DNA of 6,538 bases from assembly GCA_028065725.1 (NCBI GenBank), contig JAPTVL010000343.1, forward strand, positions 1-6,538. Reading direction: 5' to 3'. Positions 6,337-6,538 of this stretch are shown piece by piece. The notes below the pieces were generated by a model. It had not been told where the DNA came from. It saw only the letters and a program-made list of their open reading frames with translations, and ran no database searches. Every line of letters starts with the position of its first letter. The first letter of the stretch is position 1. A program made the translations under genes and the position numbers. This DNA is from Betaproteobacteria bacterium (GTDB lineage Bacteria; Pseudomonadota; Gammaproteobacteria; Burkholderiales; Rhodocyclaceae).

Positions 6337-6351
6337 AAGTTGAGAGCATTG
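6337..6351 (-). repeat. IS4-element terminal inverted repeat, right
   Basis: On the plus strand AAGTTGAGAGCATTG, the exact reverse complement of the left tip. It lies 75 bp upstream of the putative original start codon (6262), leaving room for the transposase promoter and ribosome site. Confidence 0.92.
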
Positions 6352-6361
6352 AGCCAAGATG
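6352..6361 (+). repeat. Target-site duplication of the IS4 element, right copy
   Basis: AGCCAAGATG, identical to 4993-5002. Confidence 0.9.
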
Positions 6362-6375
6362 GGCGGGACTGAGGT

Positions 6376-6537
6376 TCAGACGCGAGTTGCCCCTCTGGCT
6401 AACGGAAATTTCGGCGGTTCCGGCTTACAACCCCTATAAGGTAGCGTGCCAACAAAGAACGCCAATGCCCATCGGTCTTCATCCGACAACGCGCCAAAGC
6501 CCTGCATAGCGGTGCCCTGGACACCGTTGCTGATAAT
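6376..6537 (-). pseudogene. Truncated cytochrome c-type segment, FTR1-permease-like (runs off right edge)
   Basis: The minus frame entering from the right edge reads IISNGVQGTAMQGFGALSDE, then DRWALAFFVGTLPY, and stops at 6376 after 53 codons. The NGVxGTAM..F..LS...RW.LA.YV..L pattern is that of the C-terminal half of a class I cytochrome c domain; the Met of GTAM is the expected axial haem ligand. Very similar segments precede the permease part of FTR1-family iron/lead permeases with a cytochrome c domain. The haem CxxCH would lie outside the window. Similarity appears to end near 6436 (LPY); the last ~19 residues (RGCKPEPPKFPLARGATRV) look unrelated and no permease helices follow, so the gene is broken here. 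The IS4 element did not cause the break, because the stop lies outside it. A plain cytochrome c protein is the alternative. Confidence 0.6.
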
Positions 6538-6538
6538 T

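Larger units (their letters stand above)
5003..6351 (-). mobile_element. Complete IS4-family insertion sequence, 1349 bp
   Basis: Both ends are visible. The left tip 5003-5017 reads CAATGCTCTCAACTT and the right tip 6337-6351 is its exact reverse complement; similarity continues imperfectly inward (TTATAG is found on both sides). A 10-bp direct repeat flanks the element. It holds one gene, a DDE transposase on the minus strand that reaches to 8 bp from the left end, so the stop codon lies inside the terminal repeat. The element landed in already degraded sequence between the MgtC/DUF4010 gene and the cytochrome c/FTR1-like fragment. Confidence 0.92.

Noticed and set aside
5038..6372. 444-codon plus-strand frame opposite the IS4 transposase
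   Set aside because: Antisense to a transposase with complete catalytic motifs; GC-rich third positions on the minus strand explain the open frame.
4947..6509. A 67-codon plus-strand frame (MSADLKGAVLRKLGDEPRWA...) restored if the IS4 element and one duplication copy are removed
   Set aside because: It has no ribosome site, its second half is antisense to the cytochrome c-like fragment, and it matches nothing I recognise. The continuity across the empty site is probably chance.

Overview
The window is GC-rich DNA of a beta/gammaproteobacterial type. Protein flavour (the FlgF N-terminus, a chemoreceptor, an MgtC/DUF4010 membrane protein, ISAs1, IS4 and IS66 elements) suggests a motile environmental betaproteobacterium, perhaps Rhodocyclales-like; this is an inference from resemblance only. 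It is a transposon-scarred accessory region: two intact-looking host genes sit among one complete insertion sequence, the end of another, and at least four gene fragments.

Layout. 1-467: right end of an ISAs1-family insertion sequence, with the C-terminal 147 codons of its transposase. 465-869 (minus): N-terminal ~135 residues of flagellar rod protein FlgF, cut off by that element. 924-1049 (minus): a 41-codon candidate membrane-peptide gene just upstream of flgF. 1062-1384: no convincing gene. 1385-1474 (minus): the first ~30 codons of an IS66-family tnpC. 1511-1539: a REP-like hairpin with a GTAG head. 1565-3214 (plus): a complete methyl-accepting chemotaxis protein. 3260-3349 (plus): the first 30 codons of a copper-ATPase-like YHS/metal-binding N-terminus, joined at 3349/3350 to an antisense internal fragment of IS66 tnpC (3350-3571, minus). 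3643-4896 (plus): a 417-aa MgtC/SapB-DUF4010 integral membrane protein. 5003-6351: a complete IS4-family element with 15-bp perfect terminal repeats and a 10-bp target duplication; its transposase appears frameshifted near the N-terminus. 6376-6537 (minus): a truncated cytochrome c-type segment resembling those fused to FTR1-type iron/lead permeases.

How it fits together. The flagellar fragment and the chemoreceptor both relate to motility, while the CopA-like, MgtC/DUF4010 and cytochrome c/FTR1-like pieces hint at a former metal-homeostasis neighbourhood, but no intact operon remains. I found no CRISPR array, toxin-antitoxin pair, defence system or RNA gene. I do not see a clear new multi-gene system; the most open items are the 41-aa membrane peptide, the REP-like hairpin and the order of the rearrangements.
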